DNA from: Azoarcus taiwanensis
Lineage (GTDB): Bacteria > Pseudomonadota > Gammaproteobacteria > Burkholderiales > Rhodocyclaceae
Length of the DNA stretch: 64,000 bases
Assembly: GCF_012910885.1 (NCBI RefSeq)
Contig: NZ_WTVM01000002.1
Span: 1-64,000, forward strand
Direction: 5' to 3'
The position numbers were made by a program, and so were the translations under genes. The notes under the pieces were generated by a model, which had not been told where the DNA came from, did no database searches, and saw only the letters and a program-made list of their open reading frames with translations. Position 1 is the first letter of the stretch. Each line of letters opens with the position of its first letter. Below are positions 56,051 to 64,000 of the stretch, in pieces.

Positions 56051-57202
56051 ATGAATGCATACGCCCGCTTGCGCCAGCTTCGATTGGTAACCTCCGTTGC
56101 CGCTCTCATATTCGTTCTGAACGGATGCGCGGATTCCAATGAGGGTGCTGGGCAGACACGTCCGGCACCGCAGCCGCCACTGGTCACGCTTCAAACCGTG
56201 AGCCTGGAGCCGGTAGAAGTGTTTGGCGATTTCACCGGCAGGGTGCGGGGCGCGCGCGAGGTCGAGGTTCGCGCCCAGGTCGGTGGCATTCTCCAGCAGC
56301 GACTTTTCACCGAGGGCGAGCGCATCGCGGCGGGCACGCCGATGTTCCAGATCGAGCGTGCTCCGTATGAGATTGCCCTGCGCCGGGCCGAGGCCGAACT
56401 GGCCGATGCACGGGCCAACCTCAATCAGGCCGATCGCGAATGGCAGCGCGTGTCCGGCCTGCATGCCCAAAGCGTGGCCAGCGAGCGCGAACGCGATCGG
56501 GCCTTGTCGCAGCTCGAATTGACGCAGGCACGAGTGGCGCTGGTGCAGGCCAACGTGGATCAGGCGCGGCTCAACCTTTCCTATACCAAGGTGCTGGCGC
56601 CGCTCGATGGCGCCACCGGTCTCGAGACCCGCTCCGAGGGAAATCTGATCGAGCGAGGTACGCTGCTGGCGACGATTACCCAGCTCGATCCGATTCATGT
56701 GCTTTTCGCATTGCCGCAGAACGACCGCGCCGCGCGTCAGGCCATCGAGCTCAGTTCGGTGGCTGCGGCGACCGGCGTGCCGCTGGAGGTCAGCCTGCAG
56801 CTCGCCGACGGATCCACGTACGCCGAGACCGGCGTGGTGGATTTCACCAGCACCACCGTCGACCCTCAGACCGGCACCGTCACAGCGCGGGCGGTGTTTG
56901 TCAACCCCGGGCTCGCGGTTCGGCCCGGGCAGTTCGTGCGCGTGAGAATGCTGCTCGAAACCGTCGAGGCGGCGGCCCGCATTCCGGCTTCCGCGGTGGG
57001 GCAGGGGCCGGCCGGACCGACTGCTTTCGTCGTCGATGACGCGATGGTGACCCAGCGGCGACAGGTCGGGCTAGGGCCGGTGATCGATGGTCAGCAAATC
57101 GTCATCGAGGGACTCTCGGACGGCGACCGGGTCGTGGTCAATGGTCATGTCGCGTTGCGCGGCGGCGAGACCGTGCGCACCGCGAGCCAGGGAGACCGCT
57201 GA
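56051..57202 (+). CDS. RND efflux periplasmic adaptor (AcrA-like)
   Basis: 383 residues. Lipobox-like IFVLNGC suggests a lipoprotein anchored in the inner membrane. Domains: lipoyl half (VRAQVGGILQQRLFTEGERI), alpha-helical hairpin (~95-165), second lipoyl half (LSYTKVLAPLDGATG), beta-barrel and membrane-proximal part. It joins the AcrB-like pump to an outer-membrane channel not encoded here. Its stop overlaps the pump start (TGATG). Confidence 0.92.
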   Translation: MNAYARLRQLRLVTSVAALIFVLNGCADSNEGAGQTRPAPQPPLVTLQTVSLEPVEVFGDFTGRVRGAREVEVRAQVGGILQQRLFTEGERIAAGTPMFQIERAPYEIALRRAEAELADARANLNQADREWQRVSGLHAQSVASERERDRALSQLELTQARVALVQANVDQARLNLSYTKVLAPLDGATGLETRSEGNLIERGTLLATITQLDPIHVLFALPQNDRAARQAIELSSVAAATGVPLEVSLQLADGSTYAETGVVDFTSTTVDPQTGTVTARAVFVNPGLAVRPGQFVRVRMLLETVEAAARIPASAVGQGPAGPTAFVVDDAMVTQRRQVGLGPVIDGQQIVIEGLSDGDRVVVNGHVALRGGETVRTASQGDR

Positions 57203-60200
57203 TGCTCCGCTTCTTCATCGACAGGCCAATCTTCTCGTCGGTGCTGTCCATCGTCATCGTCATCGCCGGCCTGGTATCGCTCCGTGCGCTGCCGGTCGAA
57301 CAGTATCCCAACGTGGTGCCGCCGCAGATCGTGGTCACCGCGAACTACCCCGGTGCGAGCGCGCAGGTGCTGGCCGGGTCGGTCGCCGCGCCGCTTGAAC
57401 AGGAGATCAACGGCGTCGACAACATGCTCTATCTGGAGTCGACCAGCACCGACTCCGGCATGGTGATGATTACCGCCACCTTCGAGATCGGCACTGACCC
57501 CGATCAGGCGGCAATCAACGTCAACAACCGGGTGCAGGCAGCGCTGCCGCGCATGCCGCAACGGGTGCGTGAACTCGGCGTGCGCGTGGCAGCGCGCTCG
57601 ACCAACATCCTGATGGTCCCGGTGATGCGTTCGCCCGACCGCAGCTTGAGCACGCTCGACATCAGCAACTACGCGCTGCTCAACGTGCTCGACGAACTCG
57701 TACGCCTGCCCGGGGTAGGCGACGCGTCGCTGTTCGGTGCGCAGGACTATTCGATGCGGATCTGGTTGCGCCCGGACATGCTTGCGCGCTACAACCTAAC
57801 CCCGTCGGATGTCGCCGCCGCCCTGCGCGAGCAGAATGCCCAGTTCGTCGCCGGCAGCCTGGGTGCCGAGCCGGCACCGCCGGGCAACGCGTTCACCTTT
57901 GCGGTGAGCACGCGCGGCCAACTGCGCACCGCCGAGGAGTTCGAGCAGGTCATCCTGCGTGCCGATGGCGACGGTGGCGTGCTCAGGCTCGGCGATGTCG
58001 CCCGCGCCGAACTCGGCGCGGTCAGCTACGCCTTCTCGGCCATTTCCAATGGCGAGCCGGCGGTGCCGATGGGTGTCTACCTGCAACCGGGCGCCAATGC
58101 ACTGGCCACCGCCGACGCAGTGCGCGAGGCTTTCGAGATCATGTCCGAGCGCTTTCCTGCCGGACTTGAATACGCTATTCCCTACGACACTTCGCGTTTC
58201 GTCGAGATCTCGATTCGCGAGGTCATGATCACCCTGCTGATCGCGGTGGTCCTGGTGGTCGCGGTCACCTTTGTCTTCCTCCAGCATGTGCGCGCGACGC
58301 TTATTCCGGTCGCCGCGATTCCGATCTCGCTGATTGGCACCTTCGCCGGCATGCAGCTGTTCGGGTTCTCGGTGAATCTGCTCACCCTGTTCGGCCTGGT
58401 GCTGGCCATTGGCATCGTCGTCGACAACGCCATCATCGTCATGGAGAACGTCGAACGCCTGATGCATGAGAAGGGGCTGAAGGCGCGCGAGGCGGCAGTC
58501 GAGACGATGCAGCAGGTTTCCGGTGCGGTGATTTCGTCCACACTGGTGTTGGTCGCGGTGTTCGCGCCCGTGGTGTTCCTCGGTGGCCTGTCGGGCGAAC
58601 TCTACCGTCAGTTCGCAGTTACGATCGCGGTGTCGGTAGTGGTTTCCGGCGTTGTCGCACTGACGCTGACTCCGGCCATGTGCGCGCTGCTGCTCGACAA
58701 GGAACCCAAGGAGGTCACCGCTCCTTTCAGGCTGTTCAACCGGGCTTTCGATGCGCTGACCAATGGCTTTGTCGCCATGGTTCGCTTTCTGCTGCGCCAT
58801 GCGCTCGTCGGCGTCGGCCTGTTCGTGGCGGTGGTGGTGGGTGCGGTGATGCTGCTCGAGCGGCTGCCGACCGGGCTGGTGCCAGCCGAGGATCAGGGGG
58901 TCGCGCTCGCGGTCTTCCAGTTGCCGGCGGCTTCGTCGTTGCAACGCTCGATGGAGGTGCGCGACAAGCTTTCGGAGGAGATCCTGTCCTTCGACGAGGT
59001 GAGGCAGTTCACCACCTTTGCCGGCTTCGACATCATCGCCCGTGCCAGGCGTACCCAGGCGGGGGTGGGCTTCATCAACCTCACCGACTGGCGCGAACGC
59101 GAAGGGCCGGGCCAGGATGCCGCCTCGATCACCCGCCGTGTGATGCGTGCCGGGGCCGGAATCGAAGAGGCCAACATCATCTCCTTCACCCCGCCGCCGA
59201 TCCAGGGTTTGTCACTCACCGGTGGGGTCGAAGGCTATCTGCAGTTTCGTGGCGATGTAACCGCCGGTGAGCTGTCGGCACAGGCACAGCGCTTTGTTGC
59301 AGCGGCGAATGCGCGCGAGGAGCTCGTCAACGTCAGGGTCACGCTGGATCCGGGCATCCCCCGCTACCACGCCGAGGTTGACCGGGAGCAGGCCCGCGCC
59401 ACCGGTGTGCCGATCAACCAGATTTTCGAGGCGATGCAGAGCACCTTCGGTTCGCTCTACGTCAATGACTTCACGCTGGCCGGCCGCAACTGGCAGGTCA
59501 ATCTCCAGGCCGAGGGCGAGTTCCGCAGTCAGCCGGAAGACTTGCGACGGGTGTTCGTGCGCTCGCAGAACAATGAGATGGTGCCGCTGAGCGCACTGGT
59601 GACGCTTGAGCGCACCGCCGATGCCGATATCCTGAACCGCTACAACCTGGCGCTGGCAGCGAGACTGCTCGGTGACCCGGCCCAGGGCTTTACCACCGGT
59701 CAGGCCAAGCAGGCGCTGGAGGAGGTTGTGGCCGACCTGCTCGGGCAGGACTTGTCGATTGGCTGGGTCGGCGAGGCCTATCAGCTCGACGCGGCCGCAG
59801 GCGCCGGCCTGGCCGCGTTCGCAATGGGCCTGCTGATGGTCTTCCTGATTCTCGCTGCGCAATACGAGCGCTGGACTCTGCCGCTCGCGGTAGCCGCGGC
59901 GGTGCCCTTCGCAGTGCTCGGTGCGGGTGTTGCAGTGTGGTTCTCGGGCTACCCGAATGACATCTATTTCCAGATCGGATTGCTGGTGTTGATCGGGCTT
60001 GCGGCGAAGAACGCGATTCTGATCGTGGAGTTCGCCGCCCAGAACCGCGCCGCGGGCATGAGCAGCTTCGATGCCGCGCTCGCGGCTGCCCGCCAGCGCC
60101 TGCGCGCAATCATGATGACCGCACTGACTTTCATCATCGGCGCGCTACCCCTGGTGCTCGCAACCGGTGCCGGCGCAGTGAGCCGGCGCGAGATCGGCAC

Positions 60201-60321
60201 CGTGGTGGTCGGCGGCATGGTCGCTGCGAGCACCCTCGCTTTGCTGTTCGTGCCGCTCGCGTACAAGCTGTTCGAGGACATGAGCGGGCGCCTGCGGCGT
60301 CAGCCGCGGTCCGCACCCTGA
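57202..60321 (+). CDS. RND multidrug efflux pump (AcrB-like, HAE1)
   Basis: 1039 residues, 12 helices with two large periplasmic loops. Proton relay: helix IV reads GIVVDNAIIVMENV, with Asp408 kept but the second Asp (E. coli Asp408) replaced by Asn409; helix X has the Lys in AAKNAILIVEFA. Drug/proton antiporter with AcrA. The operon ends in its TetR regulator. Confidence 0.93.
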   Translation: MLRFFIDRPIFSSVLSIVIVIAGLVSLRALPVEQYPNVVPPQIVVTANYPGASAQVLAGSVAAPLEQEINGVDNMLYLESTSTDSGMVMITATFEIGTDPDQAAINVNNRVQAALPRMPQRVRELGVRVAARSTNILMVPVMRSPDRSLSTLDISNYALLNVLDELVRLPGVGDASLFGAQDYSMRIWLRPDMLARYNLTPSDVAAALREQNAQFVAGSLGAEPAPPGNAFTFAVSTRGQLRTAEEFEQVILRADGDGGVLRLGDVARAELGAVSYAFSAISNGEPAVPMGVYLQPGANALATADAVREAFEIMSERFPAGLEYAIPYDTSRFVEISIREVMITLLIAVVLVVAVTFVFLQHVRATLIPVAAIPISLIGTFAGMQLFGFSVNLLTLFGLVLAIGIVVDNAIIVMENVERLMHEKGLKAREAAVETMQQVSGAVISSTLVLVAVFAPVVFLGGLSGELYRQFAVTIAVSVVVSGVVALTLTPAMCALLLDKEPKEVTAPFRLFNRAFDALTNGFVAMVRFLLRHALVGVGLFVAVVVGAVMLLERLPTGLVPAEDQGVALAVFQLPAASSLQRSMEVRDKLSEEILSFDEVRQFTTFAGFDIIARARRTQAGVGFINLTDWREREGPGQDAASITRRVMRAGAGIEEANIISFTPPPIQGLSLTGGVEGYLQFRGDVTAGELSAQAQRFVAAANAREELVNVRVTLDPGIPRYHAEVDREQARATGVPINQIFEAMQSTFGSLYVNDFTLAGRNWQVNLQAEGEFRSQPEDLRRVFVRSQNNEMVPLSALVTLERTADADILNRYNLALAARLLGDPAQGFTTGQAKQALEEVVADLLGQDLSIGWVGEAYQLDAAAGAGLAAFAMGLLMVFLILAAQYERWTLPLAVAAAVPFAVLGAGVAVWFSGYPNDIYFQIGLLVLIGLAAKNAILIVEFAAQNRAAGMSSFDAALAAARQRLRAIMMTALTFIIGALPLVLATGAGAVSRREIGTVVVGGMVAASTLALLFVPLAYKLFEDMSGRLRRQPRSAP

Positions 60322-60347
60322 AAACCGCTGCGGAGTGAGCCAGGATC

Positions 60348-60989
60348 ATGGCCAGAAGAAGCAAGGCCGACGCGGAGGCGACCCGCGAAGCCATTCTCGA
60401 CGCGGCTGAGGGGCTGTTTCTCGAGCGCGGCGTGTCGGCGACCACCCTGGAGCAGATCGCGCGGCGTGCCGGCGTGACCCGGGGCGCCATCTACTGGCAC
60501 TTCAGCAGCAAGCCCGATCTGCTCGTGGCGATGCGCCAGCGGGTGGACGAGCCAATGTGGGCCTGGATCGACCAACGCCGGCAGGAGCTGTCGGACGATC
60601 CGTTGAAGCTGATGCGCGAGGCCTGTTCGCGGGTGCTCGAGCGGATCCGTGCGGATCGCACCTATCGCAATGTGCACGCCATTTTCCTTACGCGCTGCGA
60701 ACTCGGCGATGAACACCGTGCCGACATGGACGCGGTGGCGGAGCTGGACGAGCGCAAGTTTGCCGCCATCGTCGCGGACTTCGAGCGGGCGCACGCGCTT
60801 GGGCTGCTACGGCCCGACATCTCGCCCCGCACCGCGACGCTGATGCTGTTCTCGCTGGTGCAGGGCATGATCGGCGGCTGGCTGCGCTCGCCGGTGCGCT
60901 TCGACATCAGGGATGAGGGTGAGGCGATGCTGTCGGTGTTTTTCAACAGCATCGCCCGCCGCGACGCAGGGATAGAGGCCGAGCGTTAG
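60348..60989 (+). CDS. TetR-family repressor of the RND operon (AcrR-like)
   Basis: 213 residues. N-terminal helix-turn-helix (TREAILDAAEGLFLERGVSA, TLEQIARRAGVTRGAIYWHF) typical of AcrR/TtgR, and an AcrR-type C-terminal ligand domain. GGAGTGAGCCAGG lies upstream. It is transcribed with the pump genes, so it would set its own level through the operator at 55986-56009. The last four bases overlap the end of the convergent bacterioferritin gene. Confidence 0.9.
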   Translation: MARRSKADAEATREAILDAAEGLFLERGVSATTLEQIARRAGVTRGAIYWHFSSKPDLLVAMRQRVDEPMWAWIDQRRQELSDDPLKLMREACSRVLERIRADRTYRNVHAIFLTRCELGDEHRADMDAVAELDERKFAAIVADFERAHALGLLRPDISPRTATLMLFSLVQGMIGGWLRSPVRFDIRDEGEAMLSVFFNSIARRDAGIEAER

Positions 60990-61468
60990 CCGCCGCCGGG
61001 CTCCATCTGGCTCTGCAGGTAGTTGGCCAGACTCACGTCCTCGATCAGCGCCAGCTGGGTTTCGAGCCAGTCGATCGATTCTTCGCAGTGCTCGAGGAGA
61101 TCTTCAAGCAGTTCGCGGCTGACGTAGTCCTGATGCTTTTCGCACAGCGCGATACAGTCGATCAGCAGAGGCCGCTGGATGTCCTGCTCGTACTTGAGGT
61201 CGGCCTTCAGGCATTCGACCACGTTCTCGCCGATCATCAGCTTGCCAAGGTTCTGCAGGTTCGGCAGACCGTCCAGAAAAAGGATGCGCTCGATCAGTTC
61301 GTCGGCTTCCTTCATGACGCGGATAGACTGCTTGTAACGGTAGTCGTTGAGCCGCTCGAATCCCCAGTTGCCGAACATCCGCGCGTGGAGGAAATACTGA
61401 TTGATCGAGGTCAGCTCGTTGGTGAGCACCTTGTTCAGTGCCGCGATGACTTTCTTGTCGCCTTTCAT
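60986..61468 (-). CDS. bfr: Bacterioferritin subunit, haem-binding type
   Basis: 160 residues, four-helix ferritin. Compared by eye with E. coli Bfr, the haem ligand Met52 is kept (IRVMKEAD) and Glu18 and Glu94 are kept, but Glu51 is Val, His54 is Glu, and the Glu127/His130 pair is lost (EHCEESIDWLE). So it should bind haem at the dimer interface but lack a working ferroxidase centre. GAGGAG precedes the start. It lies 10 bases after a complementary subunit gene. Confidence 0.92.
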   Translation of the reverse strand: MKGDKKVIAALNKVLTNELTSINQYFLHARMFGNWGFERLNDYRYKQSIRVMKEADELIERILFLDGLPNLQNLGKLMIGENVVECLKADLKYEQDIQRPLLIDCIALCEKHQDYVSRELLEDLLEHCEESIDWLETQLALIEDVSLANYLQSQMEPGGG

Positions 61469-61478
61469 GAGCTGCTCC

Positions 61479-61964
61479 TCAAGTCGGGTTGCCGGAGCCC
61501 ATCTGGCTCTGCAGGTAGTTCTGGATGCCGACCATCTCGACCAGTCGCAGTTGCTTCTCCAGATAGTAGGCGTGGTCGGTCTCGGAGTCCTCTAGCTGGA
61601 CCTTGAGCATGTCGCGACTGACGTAGTCCTGTGCCTGCTCACAGGCCGCGATCGCTGCCTTCAGATCACCGATGACCTTGTATTCCACCGCAAGATCGGC
61701 CTTGAGCATGTCAACCACGGTGTCGCCGATCGCCAGGGCATCGCGCTTGCCAAGGTTCGGCTTCCCTTCCAGAAACAGAATGCGCTGAATCAGCGCCCGC
61801 GCGTGCTCGCGCTCATGAGCCGACTCGTGCAGGGCATGCTCGGCGAGTTCGGCAAAACCCATGTCTGCGTACATCTCACCGTGAATCAGATACTGGTCGA
61901 TGGCGGTCAGTTCGCCCGCGAGCAGCGCGTTGAGGGTTGCAATGATCTTGTCGTTGCCTTTCAT
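61479..61964 (-). CDS. bfr: Bacterioferritin subunit, ferroxidase type
   Basis: 161 residues. The ferroxidase residues Glu18, Glu51, His54, Glu94 and the Glu128/His131 pair are all present (HESAHEREHARALIQ; SETDHAYYLE), but the haem ligand Met52 is Arg. It should oxidise Fe(II) without binding haem, the mirror of the next gene's product. GAGG precedes the ATG. First gene of the pair. Confidence 0.92.
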   Translation of the reverse strand: MKGNDKIIATLNALLAGELTAIDQYLIHGEMYADMGFAELAEHALHESAHEREHARALIQRILFLEGKPNLGKRDALAIGDTVVDMLKADLAVEYKVIGDLKAAIAACEQAQDYVSRDMLKVQLEDSETDHAYYLEKQLRLVEMVGIQNYLQSQMGSGNPT

Positions 61965-62018
61965 GTCGGGACCTCGTTACTTTTTGTTGTTTCTCGTTGG
62001 GGGCGGTGGCTGAGCGGA

Positions 62019-62405
62019 TCATGTTCTGATGCCGCGCATCGCGACGAAGGCCACCATCGCCCAGAATGCTGTGCGGAAGCCCATTGCGATCACGGTGCGC
62101 AACTCGAACGCGCCGCCGCTCAGGATATGAACCCCCAGGTAGGTGAACATTATGATCGTCATGGCTGCCAGCGCAACCGCAAGCCTTGCGGCCCAGCGCT
62201 GACCCTTCCATATCCCGATTCCGGCTGCGACGTAGGCGAACCCGGCGAGGAAGTTGAATGCCAGCACCGGGGTCACGACCTGGCCCATGTCGACCCCGCG
62301 TTCCGGCCCGAGAAAAAGCGCCTGGCCACCACTGATCAGTGTGAGAAGACCGAAGATCGTGGCGATGATGCCAAGCAGTTTGAGCGAGGATTTTGTGCTG
62401 GTCAT
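62019..62405 (-). CDS. Small four-helix membrane protein
   Basis: 128 residues with four hydrophobic helices (LLGIIATIFGLLTLISGG; VLAFNFLAGFAYVAAGIGIW; WAARLAVALAAMTIIMF; GFRTAFWAMVAFVAM). No specific family recognised. The start at 62405 follows the conserved-looking MTSTKSSLK; an in-frame ATG at 62477 is less likely. It lies upstream of neither bfr start and may be unrelated to iron storage. Confidence 0.65.
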   Translation of the reverse strand: MTSTKSSLKLLGIIATIFGLLTLISGGQALFLGPERGVDMGQVVTPVLAFNFLAGFAYVAAGIGIWKGQRWAARLAVALAAMTIIMFTYLGVHILSGGAFELRTVIAMGFRTAFWAMVAFVAMRGIRT

Positions 62406-62437
62406 GGGGTGTCTCGTTCTAGGTGTGCGCTTCAGGT

Positions 62438-64000
62438 TCAGACCTGCCCAGGAAGAGTTGGCTCTGCGCCCGGCCATTGGTCGATATCCATCGGATGGCC
62501 GAACAGATAGCCTTGGTAGAAGCGGCAGCCGAGCGTCTCGAGTGCGTTGCGCTGGGCCTCGGTCTCCACGCCTTCGGCGATGACCTCGAGCTCAAGTGAC
62601 TGGCTCATGGCGATGATCGCACGCACGATGGCCATGCTGCTATGGTCAGTCAGCATGTCGCGTACGAAGGATTGGTCGATCTTGAGTTGATCGAACGGCA
62701 GATGCTTGAGGTAGGACAGCGACGAGTAGCCGGTGCCGAAGTCGTCGAGCGACAGGCCGACGCCTAGCCTGCGCAGTTCGTCCATGCGTGCGACTGTCTT
62801 CTCCGGGTCGCGCAAGAAGGCGCTTTCGGTCAGTTCGAGCTTGAGGCCGGCCGGGTCGATGCCGCTCGCTTCGATGGTCGCGGAGGTTTCCAGCACGAAC
62901 TTCGGATGCAGGAACTGACGCGCGCTGATATTCACCGCCAGCTTCAGCGTCCGGGTCTTCGGTGCGCTCTGCCAATGCGCGAGTTGTTCGCAGGCTCGGC
63001 GCAGCACCCACTGGCCGATGGGAATGATCATCCCGCTCTCCTCGGCCAGCGGGATGAACTCGGAAGGGGGAACCGGTTTGCCGCTGGGGTCGAACCAACG
63101 GATCAGCGCCTCGCCCCCGGTGACTTGTCCGCGGCTGTCGACCTGGGGTTGGTAGTGCAGGCGGAACGCGTTGTTCTCCAACGCCGCGCGTAGTTCGCTG
63201 TCAAGCCTGGCGTGTGCCTCCACAGCGGCCTGCATGTCCGGGCTGAAGAAGCGGTAAGTGTTTCGGCCGTCGCGTTTGGCCTGGTCCAGTGCGACCTCCG
63301 CCTGTTGTGCGACCAGTTCGGCTGGCGTGTCATTGCCCCTGAACAGCGTGACGCCAATGCTCAGTGTGGCGAAATATGCCTCGCCGTCACCTCGCAGGTC
63401 GAAGGGTGTCGCGAACTGAGCCTCGATCTTGCGGACGATCTGCTCGGCGTGCGCGAGGGCTTCGTCAGCCACCGATCCGATATGCTCGATCAGGATTGCG
63501 AAATCGTCATCGCCCTGGCGCGCGACCGTGTCCTCCTCCCGGACACAAGCCCTCAGCCGGGCAGCAATGCCCTGCAGCAGTTTGTCGCCGGTTTCGTGAC
63601 CCTGGGAGTCATTGAGCAGCTTGAAACGATCCACATCGAGCATCAGCAGCATGCAGTACGCGTGCGAGCGCGCGCTGCTCGCTACCGCCCGCTCCAGCCG
63701 GTCGCGCAACAGACTGCGGTTGGCCAGCCCCGTGAGGCTGTCGTAGTAGGCCAGCCTTTCGAGCAGGGCTTCGGACTCGCGGCGCAGCGTGATGTCTTCC
63801 TTGACCGCGACGTAGTGAGTGATTTCGCCGTTGGCGCTCCTGATTGGCGCGATCGTGGCCTTTTCGAGGTATTCGCTGCCGTTCTTGCGGGTATTGTTGA
63901 ACTCCCCGCGCCACACCTCGCCGCGCGTCAGCGTTGCCCACAGTTCTTCGTAGACCGCGGCTGGGGTCTTGCCACGGTTGAGGATGCGGGGATTTTCGCC
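62438..64000 (-). CDS. PAS-GGDEF-EAL protein (5' end outside the window)
   Basis: At least 520 residues; the frame stays open to the right edge, and the first visible codons (GENPRILNRGKTPAAVYEE) belong to a PAS domain. The GGDEF site is degenerate (RQGDDDFAIL instead of RLGGDEF), though RxxD (REED) remains. The EAL domain looks active: GGEALIRW, LKLELTESAF, LDDFGTGYSSLSYLKHLP and LKIDQSFVRD. The likely role is c-di-GMP hydrolysis, with the GGDEF part binding GTP as a regulator. Confidence 0.9.
   Translation of the reverse strand, partial: GENPRILNRGKTPAAVYEELWATLTRGEVWRGEFNNTRKNGSEYLEKATIAPIRSANGEITHYVAVKEDITLRRESEALLERLAYYDSLTGLANRSLLRDRLERAVASSARSHAYCMLLMLDVDRFKLLNDSQGHETGDKLLQGIAARLRACVREEDTVARQGDDDFAILIEHIGSVADEALAHAEQIVRKIEAQFATPFDLRGDGEAYFATLSIGVTLFRGNDTPAELVAQQAEVALDQAKRDGRNTYRFFSPDMQAAVEAHARLDSELRAALENNAFRLHYQPQVDSRGQVTGGEALIRWFDPSGKPVPPSEFIPLAEESGMIIPIGQWVLRRACEQLAHWQSAPKTRTLKLAVNISARQFLHPKFVLETSATIEASGIDPAGLKLELTESAFLRDPEKTVARMDELRRLGVGLSLDDFGTGYSSLSYLKHLPFDQLKIDQSFVRDMLTDHSSMAIVRAIIAMSQSLELEVIAEGVETEAQRNALETLGCRFYQGYLFGHPMDIDQWPGAEPTLPGQV

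Overview
The window is high-GC, densely packed bacterial chromosome. Gene content and codon use suggest a betaproteobacterium, most likely order Rhodocyclales (Azoarcus/Thauera/Aromatoleum-like). The clues are a benzoate-CoA-ligase-type gene, a MaoC-phosphotransacetylase fusion next to ackA, an ethylbenzene-dehydrogenase-type haem protein, a branched-chain-type ABC transporter joined to a beta-oxidation operon, and many c-di-GMP and two-component genes. This placement is inference from gene content. No rRNA, tRNA or CRISPR was seen.

Layout. 0-6 kb: an acyl/aryl-CoA ligase divergent from a LysR regulator, a TauE/SafE exporter, and the coupled maoC-pta/ackA pair. 6-9.5 kb: glmU and glmS. The end of glmS (the classical Tn7 attachment site) is followed by what looks like one surviving end of a Tn7-like transposon and then a ParDE/RelBE-type toxin-antitoxin pair. 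10.8-15.3 kb: an operon hisI-cysS-pyrC-COG0523 GTPase behind an 18-bp perfect palindrome of Zur-box type. This is a zinc-starvation module of paralogues plus a putative zinc metallochaperone. 15.8-20.7 kb: a diguanylate cyclase, a cupin, a SnoaL-like protein, a DUF6544-type protein and an SDR.

20.7-28 kb: a copper-linked region. It holds a four-gene cluster (CuA subunit II, haem-copper-oxidase subunit I, small membrane protein, cytochrome c), an internally deleted copper P-type ATPase, a Met/His-rich periplasmic protein and a CusRS-like two-component system. Related TTAC-N6-GTAA sites lie upstream of three of these transcription units. By-eye alignment of subunit I to ba3 oxidase shows the high-spin haem axial His and one CuB His both replaced by Tyr, which is the most unusual feature of the window.

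28-40 kb: an AraC regulator divergent from livGHM, a solute-binding protein, livF, acyl-CoA ligase, enoyl-CoA hydratase/isomerase, acyl-CoA dehydrogenase, thiolase and 3-hydroxyacyl-CoA dehydrogenase. This is a complete uptake, activation and beta-oxidation route for an unidentified carboxylic acid. 40-44.5 kb: a His-rich periplasmic protein, a membrane-anchored AraC regulator, and an ethylbenzene-dehydrogenase-type haem protein with a DUF2231-like membrane partner. 44.5-51 kb: two tandem two-component systems, two PepSY proteins around a shared operator, and a ferric-reductase-like flavocytochrome. 51-56 kb: FKBP, and a PhnD-PAS-GGDEF protein coupled to a frameshifted substrate-binding lipoprotein. 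56-61 kb: an RND efflux operon with its TetR repressor. 61-64 kb: two complementary bacterioferritin subunits, a small membrane protein, and a PAS-GGDEF-EAL protein cut by the right edge.
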